Shown one piece after another: positions 15,047 through 23,234 of a stretch of 34,168 nucleotides of DNA. A program made the translations under genes and the position numbers. The notes below the pieces were generated by a model, which made no database searches, was not told where the DNA came from, and was given only the letters and a program-made list of their open reading frames with translations. Source of the DNA: Streptomyces sp. SM11 (GTDB lineage: Bacteria > Actinomycetota > Actinomycetes > Streptomycetales > Streptomycetaceae); the NCBI RefSeq assembly GCF_002910905.1, contig NZ_NEUE01000132.1, forward strand, positions 14,872-49,039. Direction: 5' to 3'. Numbering within the stretch: position 1 is the first letter of the stretch; the number at the start of each line of letters is the position of its first letter.

Positions 15047-15114
15047 CCGTCCTGACGCCAAAGAGCGGTACGAGAAGCCCTCGCTTTACCAAATCTTGAC
15101 AAAGGTGCGAGCTG

Positions 15115-15127
15115 TTACTCGCAGTAA
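15115..15127. promoter_or_regulatory. Palindrome TTACT-CGC-AGTAA, upstream copy
   Basis: Inverted repeat with 5-bp arms, 13 bp after the TTGACA hexamer, so it lies in the core promoter region. It shares its half-site with the palindrome at 15242-15259. Confidence 0.5.
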
Positions 15128-15241
15128 GACGGGCCGGTTATTCTGTCCCGTTTCCGGGAAGTTTCCCGCCATTTGCCTTTCCTTTTCGTGCCACCCTGCG
15201 TCGCCATGTGACGGCGCCCTGTCAGGTCGCGGTTATCGAGG

Positions 15242-15259
15242 CGTTACTAGCGAGTAACG
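15242..15259. promoter_or_regulatory. Palindrome CGTTACT-AGCG-AGTAACG, downstream copy
   Basis: Perfect 7-bp arms around 4 bases. It repeats the TTACT...AGTAA half-sites of the first copy 127 bp further on. Two such sites ahead of one operon suggest cooperative control by a dimeric repressor, possibly TetR-type. Confidence 0.55.
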
Positions 15260-15610
15260 ATCCCTCTTGTGCCACGGCCGTGAATGCACCACGATCGGCC
15301 ACGCTCGGTCCACCACCTCCAGCCCGGCCTCCAGCCGGTGCCTGAGGGTCTGTTGGGTCCCCACCGAGTGGTCGGCGGCAGTGGCGCCGACCGCGGACAG
15401 GGGGGTTCCCGCCCACAGGCGGGGCCTGTCCGGCCGGCCGCGCGAAAAGCGCGGCCAGTGGTTGTCGCTCGGGGGTGAACGCCGGTGGATCGGATGCGGG
15501 ACACGTCTCCGTTCGCGGGCGCTCTCCTTCCCGAGGACGTAGCACTTCTCCCATCCCGGACGGGCACGACGCCCGGCCGGAGATGTACGTCCGAGAAGAA
15601 GGAGCAAGGT

Positions 15611-16264
15611 ATGAGTTCCCAGGTTCGCGGTGGGACGAGATGGAAGCGGTTCGCTCTGGTCATGGTGCCGAGCGTCGTCGCCACGGCGGCGGTGGGCGTC
15701 GGCCTCGCGCAGGGCGCGCTGGCCGCGTCGTTCAGTGTGTCCGGGCAGAGCTTCAAGGTCAGCACCGACAAGCTGGAGGGCGAGAACTTCGTCCAGTACG
15801 GCAGCGTCGCCGTCGGCACCGACATTGAGGGTAAGAAGCCCGAGGGGCACGCGGTCGCGGTGTCGGGCTTCAGTAGCGCCACGATCACCAACATGTGTCA
15901 GTCGGTCGTCACGCCGAAGGTCCCCTTCCTCGGCAATGTCAGCCTCATGCTGAACGCCGGTACGAACCCGAACAAGCCGGTCAGGGCGACCAACCTCTAC
16001 CTGGACGTCGCGCAGCTCGACGCCGACGCCGACTTCGAGAACATCGACATCGGTGTCGGTGCCGGATCGCTGGAGAAGAAGAACAAGCCGGGGAGCATCG
16101 GCATCCAGCCGGGCACCGAGGCGAAAATGGGAGGCTTCGCGCAGCGCGCCGACAAGGCCACGCTGACCAACGTGAAGCAGACGGCGTGGGCGACCACGGC
16201 CGGCACCTTCAAGCTCAGCGACCTGAAGCTGAGGCTGCACACGGGCGTCAAGGAGTGCTTCTAG
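15611..16264 (+). CDS. DUF6230 family secreted/membrane-anchored protein
   Basis: 217 aa from the ATG at 15611 (AAGGAG upstream); an earlier in-frame ATG at 15485 gives no plausible N-terminus. A positively charged start and hydrophobic stretch at about 14-39 form a signal peptide or anchor ending GALAAS. The exported part begins FSVSGQSFKVS and is beta-rich. Two cysteines (TNMCQS and the terminal KECF) could form a disulfide. Relatives are often labelled 'cholesterol esterase', but there is no GxSxG serine-hydrolase motif or other catalytic signature, so that label is not supported. First gene of a three-gene envelope module. Confidence 0.85.
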   Translation: MSSQVRGGTRWKRFALVMVPSVVATAAVGVGLAQGALAASFSVSGQSFKVSTDKLEGENFVQYGSVAVGTDIEGKKPEGHAVAVSGFSSATITNMCQSVVTPKVPFLGNVSLMLNAGTNPNKPVRATNLYLDVAQLDADADFENIDIGVGAGSLEKKNKPGSIGIQPGTEAKMGGFAQRADKATLTNVKQTAWATTAGTFKLSDLKLRLHTGVKECF

Positions 16265-16275
16265 CCCTCCGGCCA

Positions 16276-16314
16276 GGGTGGCCGGAACGTCCCCTCAGGG
16301 CTTTCCGGCCACCC
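16276..16314 (+). other. Perfect 12-bp hairpin between DUF6230 and DUF6114 genes
   Basis: GGGTGGCCGGAA (16276-16287) pairs with TTCCGGCCACCC (16303-16314) over a 15-base loop. An alternative stem CCGGCCA-GGG-TGGCCGG (16269-16285) competes for the same bases. No U tract. It may be a partial terminator or an mRNA-processing and stability element setting the ratio of the first gene to the rest of the operon. Confidence 0.55.
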
Positions 16315-16360
16315 ACCCTCCCCTTCTCACGGCAGTACCGGTTCCAGGGAGCTGTTTTCC

Positions 16361-16936
16361 ATGAGCCCCGAGTCCACAGGGCAGAACGAGCACTACATGC
16401 GCGTCCTTCGGCGACGCTTCCGCGCCTGGCGGGGTAACCGTCCGTTCTGGGCCGGACTGTTCACCATGGCCGGTGGCGTTCCCATCGCCTACTTCCCGTA
16501 CGCCAACATGCACCTCGGCAACATGACGCTGACGATGTCCACCACCACCGGCGCCGGTGCCCTGATCATCGGGGTTCTGCTGATCACGCTGGGTCTGACG
16601 ATGTGGTTCCACCACATCGTCCGGGTGTTCGCCGGTGTCGCGGCGATCCTGCTGGCGCTGATCTCCATCCCCATCGCCAACATCGGCGGCTTCGTCGTCG
16701 GATTCGTCCTCGCCCTCATCGGCGGAGCCCTGTCCATTTCCTGGGCCCCGGGCGAGGCGAAGAGCGACGAGGAGCCGTACGACGAGCAGGGCGCACGGCG
16801 TACCCCGCCGGCGAAGGACCTGCCGTACGAGGAGTACTCCGAGGGCGAGCTCCACGCCGCGGCCGTACCCCAGCAGCAGGGCGCCGGGTCCGACCTGGCA
16901 GCCGACGCCGAGGCTGGGGGGCATCGTGCGGGGTGA
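16361..16936 (+). CDS. DUF6114 family integral membrane protein
   Basis: 191 aa. The N-terminal cytoplasmic part is basic (MRVLRRRFRAWRGNRPF) and is followed by four hydrophobic helices between about 30 and 126, with the loop PYANMHLGNMTL. A hydrophilic Glu/Ala-rich tail follows (about 127-191). DUF6114 genes commonly sit beside DUF6230 genes in Streptomyces. Function is unknown; a membrane partner for the exported neighbours is a reasonable inference. The last 11 bases overlap the next gene. Confidence 0.85.
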   Translation: MSPESTGQNEHYMRVLRRRFRAWRGNRPFWAGLFTMAGGVPIAYFPYANMHLGNMTLTMSTTTGAGALIIGVLLITLGLTMWFHHIVRVFAGVAAILLALISIPIANIGGFVVGFVLALIGGALSISWAPGEAKSDEEPYDEQGARRTPPAKDLPYEEYSEGELHAAAVPQQQGAGSDLAADAEAGGHRAG

Positions 16937-18266
16937 CGACGGACGGCAGGTCAACGCCTACCCCGGCGACGACCTCCGCGAGCGCAAGGGCCCCCGTCAC
17001 GCGGCCCCCCGGAAGTCGCTGCTGACCAAGCTCCACCTGCCCAGCGGCAAGAAGGCGCTGGCGCTCGCGGCGATGCCGACGGCGGTCTTCGTGGGCATGG
17101 GGCTGACCCCCAAGCTGGCCCTGGCCGAGGACCGCGCCGACATCCCGTTCGCGCCGGGACCGTGCGTCACCCGGTCCGACGAGCCGAGCGAGTCCGAGTC
17201 GCCCGAGGCCACCCCGTCCCCGTCGGCCACGGCGAAGGACGAGAAGGACAAGGGCGAGGGCGGCGGCAAGGACGACGCCGCGACCCCCAAGCCCTCGGCG
17301 AGCGGTTCCGCCTCCGAAGCGGCCAAGGACCCGGCGGCCGGAGTGAAGCCCGAAGCCGAGGACAGGTCGGCGCGGTCCGCCGGGGAGAAGCCCACCGAGG
17401 CGCCCTCCGCGACCCCGACGCCCACGAAGTCGAAGAACCCGCTCGACCCGCTCGGGCTCGGCGACGCGCTCAAGGACCTCTTCGACGGGCCCGACAAGGC
17501 CGAGGACAAGGCCGAGGAGCCGGCGAGCCCGTCCCCGAGCCCCACGACCGAGGCCCCGAAGCCGTCCGGCGAGCCGAAGGACCCGGCGAAGGACGAGCCG
17601 AAGGACCCGGTCGGGAGCGCGGCGGACAAGGCGAAGGAGACGTCCGACAGGACGGCCGACGCCATCCGCGAGGCGGCCGAGAAGGCGGGCGAGGAGGTCG
17701 AGGAGCTCGACGAGGACGTCAAGGGACTCGACCCCAAGAGGGACGAGGACATCCCGGACGGCGCCAAGCCCCGCTTCCCGTGCCCCGAGCCCGACCCGGA
17801 CGCGCTCGCCGCGGCCGATCTGGAGCCCGGCATCCCGCTGCTCCCGTCCGACCCGTGGATCCTGGAGTCGACACTGCTCACCCTCAACGGCCTGGACTAC
17901 CACGGCATCGTCGAGGTGAAGAAGGCGGACGGCAGCGTCAAGAAGGTGCTGAAGTTCACCGCCAGCTCCATCGACATCAAGGACCTGCACCAGCTGACTG
18001 TCGGCCCGGCAGGCACGACCGGCCATGTGAAGTCGCGGCCCGGATCCACGTCGACGATCCGCGACGGCGAGGTGACGATGTACACGGAGGAGCTGAAGGG
18101 CAACCTCTTCGGCCTCATCCCGATCACCTTCAGCCCCAAGACCCCGCCGCCGCTGAACGTCCCCTTCGCCTTCTTCACCAAGGTGAAGGTGACCCAGGCC
18201 GGCCAGTTCGGCGGCACGCTCACCGTCCCGGGACTGAAGAACTACCTCGACGGCGGCAGGAGCTAG
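16926..18266 (+). CDS. Secreted low-complexity protein with conserved C-terminal domain
   Basis: 446 aa from a GTG at 16926 overlapping the DUF6114 stop. A long basic n-region (1-43) precedes a hydrophobic signal (about 44-67, ending KLALAED). Residues about 83-265 are Pro/Ala/Glu/Lys/Ser-rich, like a cell-wall-spanning linker, including a helical charged stretch near 225-255. The last ~170 residues look folded and begin near FPCPEPDPDALAAADLEPG, followed by a beta-rich region with LKFTASSIDIKDLHQL and GLIPITFSPKTPPPLN. No catalytic motif or sorting signal is visible. Probably a wall-associated partner of the DUF6230/DUF6114 proteins. Confidence 0.82.
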   Translation: MRGDDGRQVNAYPGDDLRERKGPRHAAPRKSLLTKLHLPSGKKALALAAMPTAVFVGMGLTPKLALAEDRADIPFAPGPCVTRSDEPSESESPEATPSPSATAKDEKDKGEGGGKDDAATPKPSASGSASEAAKDPAAGVKPEAEDRSARSAGEKPTEAPSATPTPTKSKNPLDPLGLGDALKDLFDGPDKAEDKAEEPASPSPSPTTEAPKPSGEPKDPAKDEPKDPVGSAADKAKETSDRTADAIREAAEKAGEEVEELDEDVKGLDPKRDEDIPDGAKPRFPCPEPDPDALAAADLEPGIPLLPSDPWILESTLLTLNGLDYHGIVEVKKADGSVKKVLKFTASSIDIKDLHQLTVGPAGTTGHVKSRPGSTSTIRDGEVTMYTEELKGNLFGLIPITFSPKTPPPLNVPFAFFTKVKVTQAGQFGGTLTVPGLKNYLDGGRS

Positions 18267-18308
18267 CCGACAGCCGCCGCCCCCGAACCCGTCCGGGAGC
18301 CGCACAGC

Positions 18309-18348
18309 GCCGTGGGCCGTACTCCTCACCTGGAGTACGGCCCACGGC
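18309..18348. terminator. Bidirectional terminator, secreted-protein gene / pyk
   Basis: A perfect 17-bp stem, GCCGTGGGCCGTACTCC with GGAGTACGGCCCACGGC, around TCACCT lies between the convergent genes, 43 bases past one stop and 20 past the other. It is among the strongest hairpins in the window. Confidence 0.8.
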
Positions 18349-18367
18349 TCTGCGGTGCGGGGCGCGG

Positions 18368-19798
18368 TCAGTCCCGCTCGCCGCCGCCCAGGTGGTGCAC
18401 CCGGACCATGTTGGTGGTGCCGGGGACGCCGGGGGGCGAGCCGGCGGTGATTACCATCGTGTCGCCGTGGTTGTAGCGGTTCAGCTTCAGCAGCTCCGCG
18501 TCCACGAGGTCGACCATCGCGTCGGTGTTGTCCACGTGCGGGACGACGTGGGACTCGACGCCCCAGCTCAGGGCGAGCTGGTTGCGGGTGGACTCGTCCG
18601 TGGTGAAGGCCAGGATCGGCTGGGCCGTGCGGTAGCGGGAGAGGCGGCGGGCGGTGTCGCCGGACTCGGTGAAGGCGACCAGGGCCTTGCCGTCCAGGAA
18701 GTCCGCGATCTCGCAGGCCGCGCGGGCCACCGAACCGCCCTGCGTACGGGGCTTCTTGCCGGGGACCAGCGGCTGGAGGCCCTTGGAGAGCAGCTCCTCC
18801 TCCGCGGCGACGACGATCTTCGCCATTGTCTTGACCGTCTCGATCGGGTACGCGCCGACCGAGGACTCGGCGGACAGCATGACCGCGTCCGCGCCGTCCA
18901 GGATCGCGTTGGCGACGTCGGACGCCTCGGCGCGGGTCGGACGCGAGTTGGTGATCATCGACTCCATCATCTGGGTCGCCACGATCACCGGCTTGGCGTT
19001 GCGCCGGCACAGCTCCACCAGGCGCTTCTGCACCATCGGGACCTTCTCCAGCGGGTATTCGACGGCCAGGTCGCCACGGGCCACCATCACACCGTCGAAC
19101 GCCGCGACGACGCCCTCCATGTGCTCGACGGCCTGCGGCTTCTCCACCTTGGCGATGACGGGGACCCGGCGGCCCTCCTCGTCCATCACCTTGTGGACGT
19201 CCTTGACGTCCTCGGCGTCCCGGACGAAGGAGAGGGCGACCAGGTCGCAGCCCATCCGCAGGGCGAAGCGCAGGTCCTCGACGTCTTTGCCGGACAGGGC
19301 CGGGACGTTGACCGCCGCGCCGGGCAGGTTGATGCCCTTGTGGTCGGAGATGACACCGCCCTCGATGACGATGGTCTTCACCCGGGGGCCCTCGACCGCC
19401 ACGACCTTCAGTTCGACGTTGCCGTCGTTGATCAGGATCGGGTCACCCTTGGTGACGTCGCCGGGCAGACCCTTGTAGGTCGTGCCGCAGATCGACTTGT
19501 CGCCGGGGACGTCCTCGGAGGTGATGGTGAACTCGTCCCCGCGGACCAGCTCGACCGGGCCCTCGGCGAACTTCGCGAGCCGGATCTTCGGGCCCTGGAG
19601 GTCGGCGAGCACGCCCACCGCGCGGCCGGTCTCGGCGGCCGCCTTGCGGACGCGGTCGTAACGGCCCTGGTGTTCCTCGTGGGTTCCGTGACTGAAGTTG
19701 AAACGGGCCACGCTCATGCCGGCCTCGATCAGAGCGACGAGCTGCTCATGGGAGTCGACGGCGGGACCGAGGGTGCAGACGATTTTGGAACGGCGCAT
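18368..19798 (-). CDS. pyk: Pyruvate kinase
   Basis: 476 aa. It converts phosphoenolpyruvate and ADP to pyruvate and ATP, the last step of glycolysis. Motifs: IVCTLGPA start, ARFNFSHGTHEEH for substrate and nucleotide, a B-domain lid (about 70-165), VPVIAKVEKPQA with the catalytic Lys, GVMVARGDLAVE with Mg-binding acids, and the signature ATQMMESMITNSRPTRAEASD (in pieces ATQMMESMI and PTRAEASDVANAILDG). MLSAESSVGAYP replaces the more usual MLSGETA. A C-terminal allosteric domain is present. From memory this corresponds to pyk2 of S. coelicolor (SCO5423), one of two isoenzymes. It follows ackA by 74 bp on the same strand, so read-through from pta-ackA is possible. Confidence 0.96.
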   Translation of the reverse strand: MRRSKIVCTLGPAVDSHEQLVALIEAGMSVARFNFSHGTHEEHQGRYDRVRKAAAETGRAVGVLADLQGPKIRLAKFAEGPVELVRGDEFTITSEDVPGDKSICGTTYKGLPGDVTKGDPILINDGNVELKVVAVEGPRVKTIVIEGGVISDHKGINLPGAAVNVPALSGKDVEDLRFALRMGCDLVALSFVRDAEDVKDVHKVMDEEGRRVPVIAKVEKPQAVEHMEGVVAAFDGVMVARGDLAVEYPLEKVPMVQKRLVELCRRNAKPVIVATQMMESMITNSRPTRAEASDVANAILDGADAVMLSAESSVGAYPIETVKTMAKIVVAAEEELLSKGLQPLVPGKKPRTQGGSVARAACEIADFLDGKALVAFTESGDTARRLSRYRTAQPILAFTTDESTRNQLALSWGVESHVVPHVDNTDAMVDLVDAELLKLNRYNHGDTMVITAGSPPGVPGTTNMVRVHHLGGGERD

Positions 19799-19805
19799 GA
19801 GGCGG

Positions 19806-19839
19806 ATCCTATCGGTTTGTTTCGCTGCGGAATATTCCG
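19806..19839 (-). promoter_or_regulatory. pyk promoter region with palindrome CGGAATATTCCG
   Basis: On the minus strand TAGGAT (19811-19806) lies 7 bases before the pyk ATG, which would give a leaderless transcript. The overlapping AGGA (19810-19807) could instead be a ribosome binding site 8 bases from the ATG. A perfect 12-bp palindrome CGGAATATTCCG (19828-19839) sits where the -35 should be, and no good -35 is seen, suggesting a regulator-dependent promoter. Confidence 0.45.
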
Positions 19840-19872
19840 TCTGGTGGAAGATACAAAGGGGCGCGGGGGCGC

Positions 19873-21156
19873 TCAGTTGTCGACCCCTCCGAGGCCCACG
19901 GGCCGCGGCAGGTCGACGAGCGCGAACGTCTGGTCGGCGATCTCCAGCTCCTCGTCCGTCGGCACCACGGCGACCGCCACCCGCGCGTACTCCGGCGAGA
20001 TCAGCCGCGGCTCTCCGGACCGTACGGCGTTGAGCGAGGCGTCCACCGCCATGCCCAGCTCCTCCAGGCCCGCGATGGCAGCTTCCCGCACCGGCGCCGC
20101 GTTCTCCCCGACCCCCGCCGTGAACGCCACCGCGTCCACCCGGCCGAGCACCGCCGTATAGGCGCCGATGTACTTCTTCAGCCGGTGGACGTAGATGTCG
20201 AAGGCCAGCGCGGCCCGCTCGTCGCCCTCGTCGATCCGGCGGCGGATCACCCGCATGTCGTTGTCGCCGCACAGGCCGACCAGCCCGCTCTTCTTGTTCA
20301 GCAGGACGTCGATGTCGTCGGCCGACATGCCCGCCACCCGCTTCAGATGGAAGGTGACCGCCGGATCGATGTCCCCGGAGCGCGTACCCATCACGAGCCC
20401 TTCCAAGGGCGTCAGCCCCATCGAGGTGTCCACGCACCGCCCGCCCGCGACCGCCGAGGCCGACGCCCCGTTGCCCAGGTGCAGCACGATCACGTTCACC
20501 TCCTCCGGGGCCTTGCCCAGCAGCTCGGCCGTCTTCCGCGAGACGTACGCGTGCGAGGTGCCGTGGAAGCCGTAGCGGCGGATCCGGTGCGCGTCGGCGG
20601 TCTCCACGTCGATCGCGTACCGCGCGGCGGCCTCCGGCATCGTCGTGTGGAACGCCGTGTCGAAGACCGCGACCTGCGGCAGGTCGGGCCGCAGCGCCTG
20701 TGCCGTACGGATGCCGGTGATGTTCGCCGGGTTGTGCAGCGGCGCGACCGGGACGAGACGCTCGATCTCCTTCAGCACCTCGTCGGTGATCACGGTCGGC
20801 GCGCTGAACCTCAGCCCGCCGTGCACCACCCGGTGCCCGATCGCGGCGAGTTCGGGGGAGTCGAGGCCCAGGCCGTCCGCCGCCAGTTCCTCGGCCGCCG
20901 CCTCCAGCGCCGCCGCGTGGTCGGCGATCCGGCCCGTACGCTCACGGGGCCCGGCGGCGCCACCGGTCAGCGGCGTGTGCACCAGGCGCGAGGTCTCCTC
21001 ACCGATCCGCTCGACCAGGCCGGAGGCGAGCCGGGAGCGGTCACGCATGTCGAGGAGCTGGTACTTCACCGACGAGGAGCCGGAGTTGAGGACGAGGACG
21101 CGGTGCGGTTCCACAGGGGCTGCCGTGCTTTCGTGGTCGGTAACGGAGAACGTCAT
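19873..21156 (-). CDS. ackA: Acetate kinase
   Basis: 427 aa. It interconverts acetyl phosphate and ADP with acetate and ATP. ASKHA-fold motifs: VLNSGSSSVKYQL near the N-terminus (about 20-32), GHRVVHGG, FDTAFH, RRYGFHGTSHAYVS, HLGNGASASA, MGLTPLEGLVMGTRSGDIDP and FTAGVGENAA with ATP-binding and phosphoryl-transfer residues intact. The N-terminus has about 16 extra residues before the conserved strand. The ATG at 21156 overlaps the pta stop as ATGA, so expression is coupled to pta. Confidence 0.97.
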   Translation of the reverse strand: MTFSVTDHESTAAPVEPHRVLVLNSGSSSVKYQLLDMRDRSRLASGLVERIGEETSRLVHTPLTGGAAGPRERTGRIADHAAALEAAAEELAADGLGLDSPELAAIGHRVVHGGLRFSAPTVITDEVLKEIERLVPVAPLHNPANITGIRTAQALRPDLPQVAVFDTAFHTTMPEAAARYAIDVETADAHRIRRYGFHGTSHAYVSRKTAELLGKAPEEVNVIVLHLGNGASASAVAGGRCVDTSMGLTPLEGLVMGTRSGDIDPAVTFHLKRVAGMSADDIDVLLNKKSGLVGLCGDNDMRVIRRRIDEGDERAALAFDIYVHRLKKYIGAYTAVLGRVDAVAFTAGVGENAAPVREAAIAGLEELGMAVDASLNAVRSGEPRLISPEYARVAVAVVPTDEELEIADQTFALVDLPRPVGLGGVDN

Positions 21157-23234
21157 ACGGGGAGCTCCTCGCCCTGCGCCTGGATCGCCGTGATCGCCAC
21201 GGTGTTGACGATGTCCTGGACGAGCGCTCCGCGTGACAGGTCGTTGACGGGCTTGCGCAGACCCTGGAGCACCGGGCCGACCGCCACCGCGCCCGCCGAG
21301 CGCTGCACGGCCTTGTAGGTGTTGTTGCCGGTGTTCAGGTCCGGGAAGATCAGCACGGTGGCCTGCCCGGCCACCTCCGACCCGGGCAGCTTCGTCGCCG
21401 CGACGGACGGCTCGACCGCCGCGTCGTACTGGATCGGCCCCTCCACCCGCAGCTCGGGGCGCTCCGCCCGTACCCGCTCGGTGGCCTCGCGGACCTTGTC
21501 GACGTCCGCGCCGGAGCCGGAGGTCCCGGTGGAGTACGACAGCATCGCGATCCGGGGCTCCACGCCGAACCGGGCCGCCGTCACCGCCGACTGCATCGCG
21601 ATGTCCGCGAGCTGCTCCGCGTCCGGGTCCGGGTTGACCGCGCAGTCGCCGTACACGAGCACCTTGTCGGCCAGGCACATGAAGAAGACGGACGACACGA
21701 TTCTGGCGTCCGGCTTCGTCTTGATGATCTCGAACGCCGGGCGGATCGTCGCCGCCGTGGAGTGCACCGACCCGGACACCATCCCGTCGGCCAGCCCCTC
21801 CCGCACCATCAGCGTGCCGAAGTAGTTCACGTCCGCCACCACGTCGACGGCCAGCTCCACCGTCACCCCGCGGTGTGCGCGCAGTTCGGCGTACCGCTCG
21901 GCGAAGCCCCCCCGCAGCTCCGAGGTGTGCGGGTCGATCAGCTGGGTGTCCGCGAGGTCGATGCCGAGGTCGGCGGCCTTCTTGCGGATCACGTCCACAT
22001 CGCCGAGCAGCGTGAGGTCGCAGACGTCCCGGCGCAGCAGGACGTCGGCGGCGCGCAGCACCCGCTCCTCGGTGCCCTCCGGCAGCACCACGCGCTTGCG
22101 GTCGGAGCGGGCCTGCTCCAGCAGCTCGTGCTCGAACATCATCGGCGTGACGCGTCCGCTGCGGGCCACCGAGATCCGCTCCAGGAGCGCGCCGGTGTCG
22201 ACATGGCGCTCGAACAGGCCGAGGGCGGTCTCCGCCTTGCGAGGAGTCGCCGCGTTCAACTTCCCTTCGAGGGTGAAGAGTTCGGTAGCGGTGGGGAAGG
22301 ATCCGCCGGCCACCGACACGACCGGGGTCCCCGGTGCGAGCCGGGCGGCCAGCGTGAGTATCTCCTCGCCGGGGCGCTCGTCCAGGGTCAGCAGCACGCC
22401 CGCGATGGGCGGGGTGCCCGCGCTGTGCGCGGCCAGCGAACCCACCACCAGATCCGCCCGGTCCCCGGGGGTGACGACCAGACAGCCGGGCGTCAGCGCG
22501 TTCAGCAGGTTCGGCAGCATCGCCCCGCCGAACACGAAGTCCAGCGCGTCGCGTGCGAGCCCCGACTCGTCGCCGAGCAGCACCGTGCCGTCCAGCGCCG
22601 CGGTGATCTGGGCGACCGTGGGGGCCGAGAGCGCCGGGTCGTCCGGCAGTACGGAGACGGGCACCGGCAGCCGGGCCGTGAGCCGCTCCGCGATCGTCGC
22701 GCGGTCCTCGGCGGCGACCCGGTTCACCACCATGGCCAGCACGTCGCAGCCGAGGCCGGCGTAGGCGCGGTAGGCGTTACGGGTCTCGGCGCGGACGGAC
22801 TCCGCGGTCTGGCCCTTGCCGCCGACCACCGCGATCACCGAGGCCCCGAACTCGTTGGCGAGGCGGGCGTTCAGTGCCAGCTCGTCGGGGAGCTGGGTGG
22901 CGGCGAAGTCGCTGCCCAGGACGAGGACCACCTCGTACTCCCGGGCCACCTGGTGGAAGCGTTCGACGAGCCGGGAGACCAGCTCGTCGGTACCCTTCTC
23001 CGCCTGTACGGCGGAGGCCTCGTGGTAGTCCAGGCCGTAGACGGTGGCCGGGCTCTGCGAGAGCCGGTAGCGGGCCCGCAGCAGCTCGTAGAGCCGGTCG
23101 GGTCCGTCATGGACCAGCGGGCGGAAGACCCCGACCCGGTCCACCTGACGCGTCAGAAGCTCCATGACTCCCAGCTCGACGACCTGACGGCCGTCCCCCC
23201 GGTCGATCCCGGTCACGTACACGCTGCGCGCCAC
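21153..23234 (-). CDS. pta: Phosphate acetyltransferase, long form
   Basis: 693 aa from GTG 23234 (GGGAGAG about 8 bases upstream); the more distal in-frame start adds only low-complexity sequence. It exchanges acetyl-CoA and phosphate for acetyl phosphate and CoA. The N-terminal ~370 residues are the dethiobiotin-synthetase-like and DRTGG regulatory part (RSVYVTGIDRGDGRQ at the start, MVVNRVAAED, GCLVVTPGDRADLV). The C-terminal ~320 residues are the catalytic PTA_PTB domain (DGMVSGSVHSTAATIRP, MLSYSTGTSGSG, FPDLNTGNNTYKAVQR). Coupled to ackA by a 4-base overlap and divergent from pfkA. Confidence 0.96.
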   Translation of the reverse strand: MARSVYVTGIDRGDGRQVVELGVMELLTRQVDRVGVFRPLVHDGPDRLYELLRARYRLSQSPATVYGLDYHEASAVQAEKGTDELVSRLVERFHQVAREYEVVLVLGSDFAATQLPDELALNARLANEFGASVIAVVGGKGQTAESVRAETRNAYRAYAGLGCDVLAMVVNRVAAEDRATIAERLTARLPVPVSVLPDDPALSAPTVAQITAALDGTVLLGDESGLARDALDFVFGGAMLPNLLNALTPGCLVVTPGDRADLVVGSLAAHSAGTPPIAGVLLTLDERPGEEILTLAARLAPGTPVVSVAGGSFPTATELFTLEGKLNAATPRKAETALGLFERHVDTGALLERISVARSGRVTPMMFEHELLEQARSDRKRVVLPEGTEERVLRAADVLLRRDVCDLTLLGDVDVIRKKAADLGIDLADTQLIDPHTSELRGGFAERYAELRAHRGVTVELAVDVVADVNYFGTLMVREGLADGMVSGSVHSTAATIRPAFEIIKTKPDARIVSSVFFMCLADKVLVYGDCAVNPDPDAEQLADIAMQSAVTAARFGVEPRIAMLSYSTGTSGSGADVDKVREATERVRAERPELRVEGPIQYDAAVEPSVAATKLPGSEVAGQATVLIFPDLNTGNNTYKAVQRSAGAVAVGPVLQGLRKPVNDLSRGALVQDIVNTVAITAIQAQGEELPV

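Larger units (their letters stand above)
14959..15610. other. 652-bp intergenic region before the DUF6230 gene
   Basis: No gene supported on either strand. It holds the trx-TPR terminator (15010-15046), a perfect -35 hexamer TTGACA (15096-15101) without a matching -10, a possible -10 TATTCT (15139-15144), two TTACT-type palindromes, a third inverted repeat CGGGAA-GT-TTCCCG (15155-15168), and about 350 bp with no recognised element. AAGGAG at 15599-15604 serves the DUF6230 start. Confidence 0.6.

Noticed and set aside
15260..15600. A small gene or pseudogene in the DUF6230 leader
   Set aside because: Open frames exist on both strands but show no recognisable protein features or credible ribosome binding sites.
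15611..16264. Cholesterol esterase annotation for the DUF6230 protein
   Set aside because: No GxSxG motif or catalytic triad can be seen, and the protein is too short for known esterase folds.
17162..20161. 999-codon plus-strand frame
   Set aside because: Runs across the secreted protein, terminator and antisense pyk, with no domain. A GC-driven artefact.
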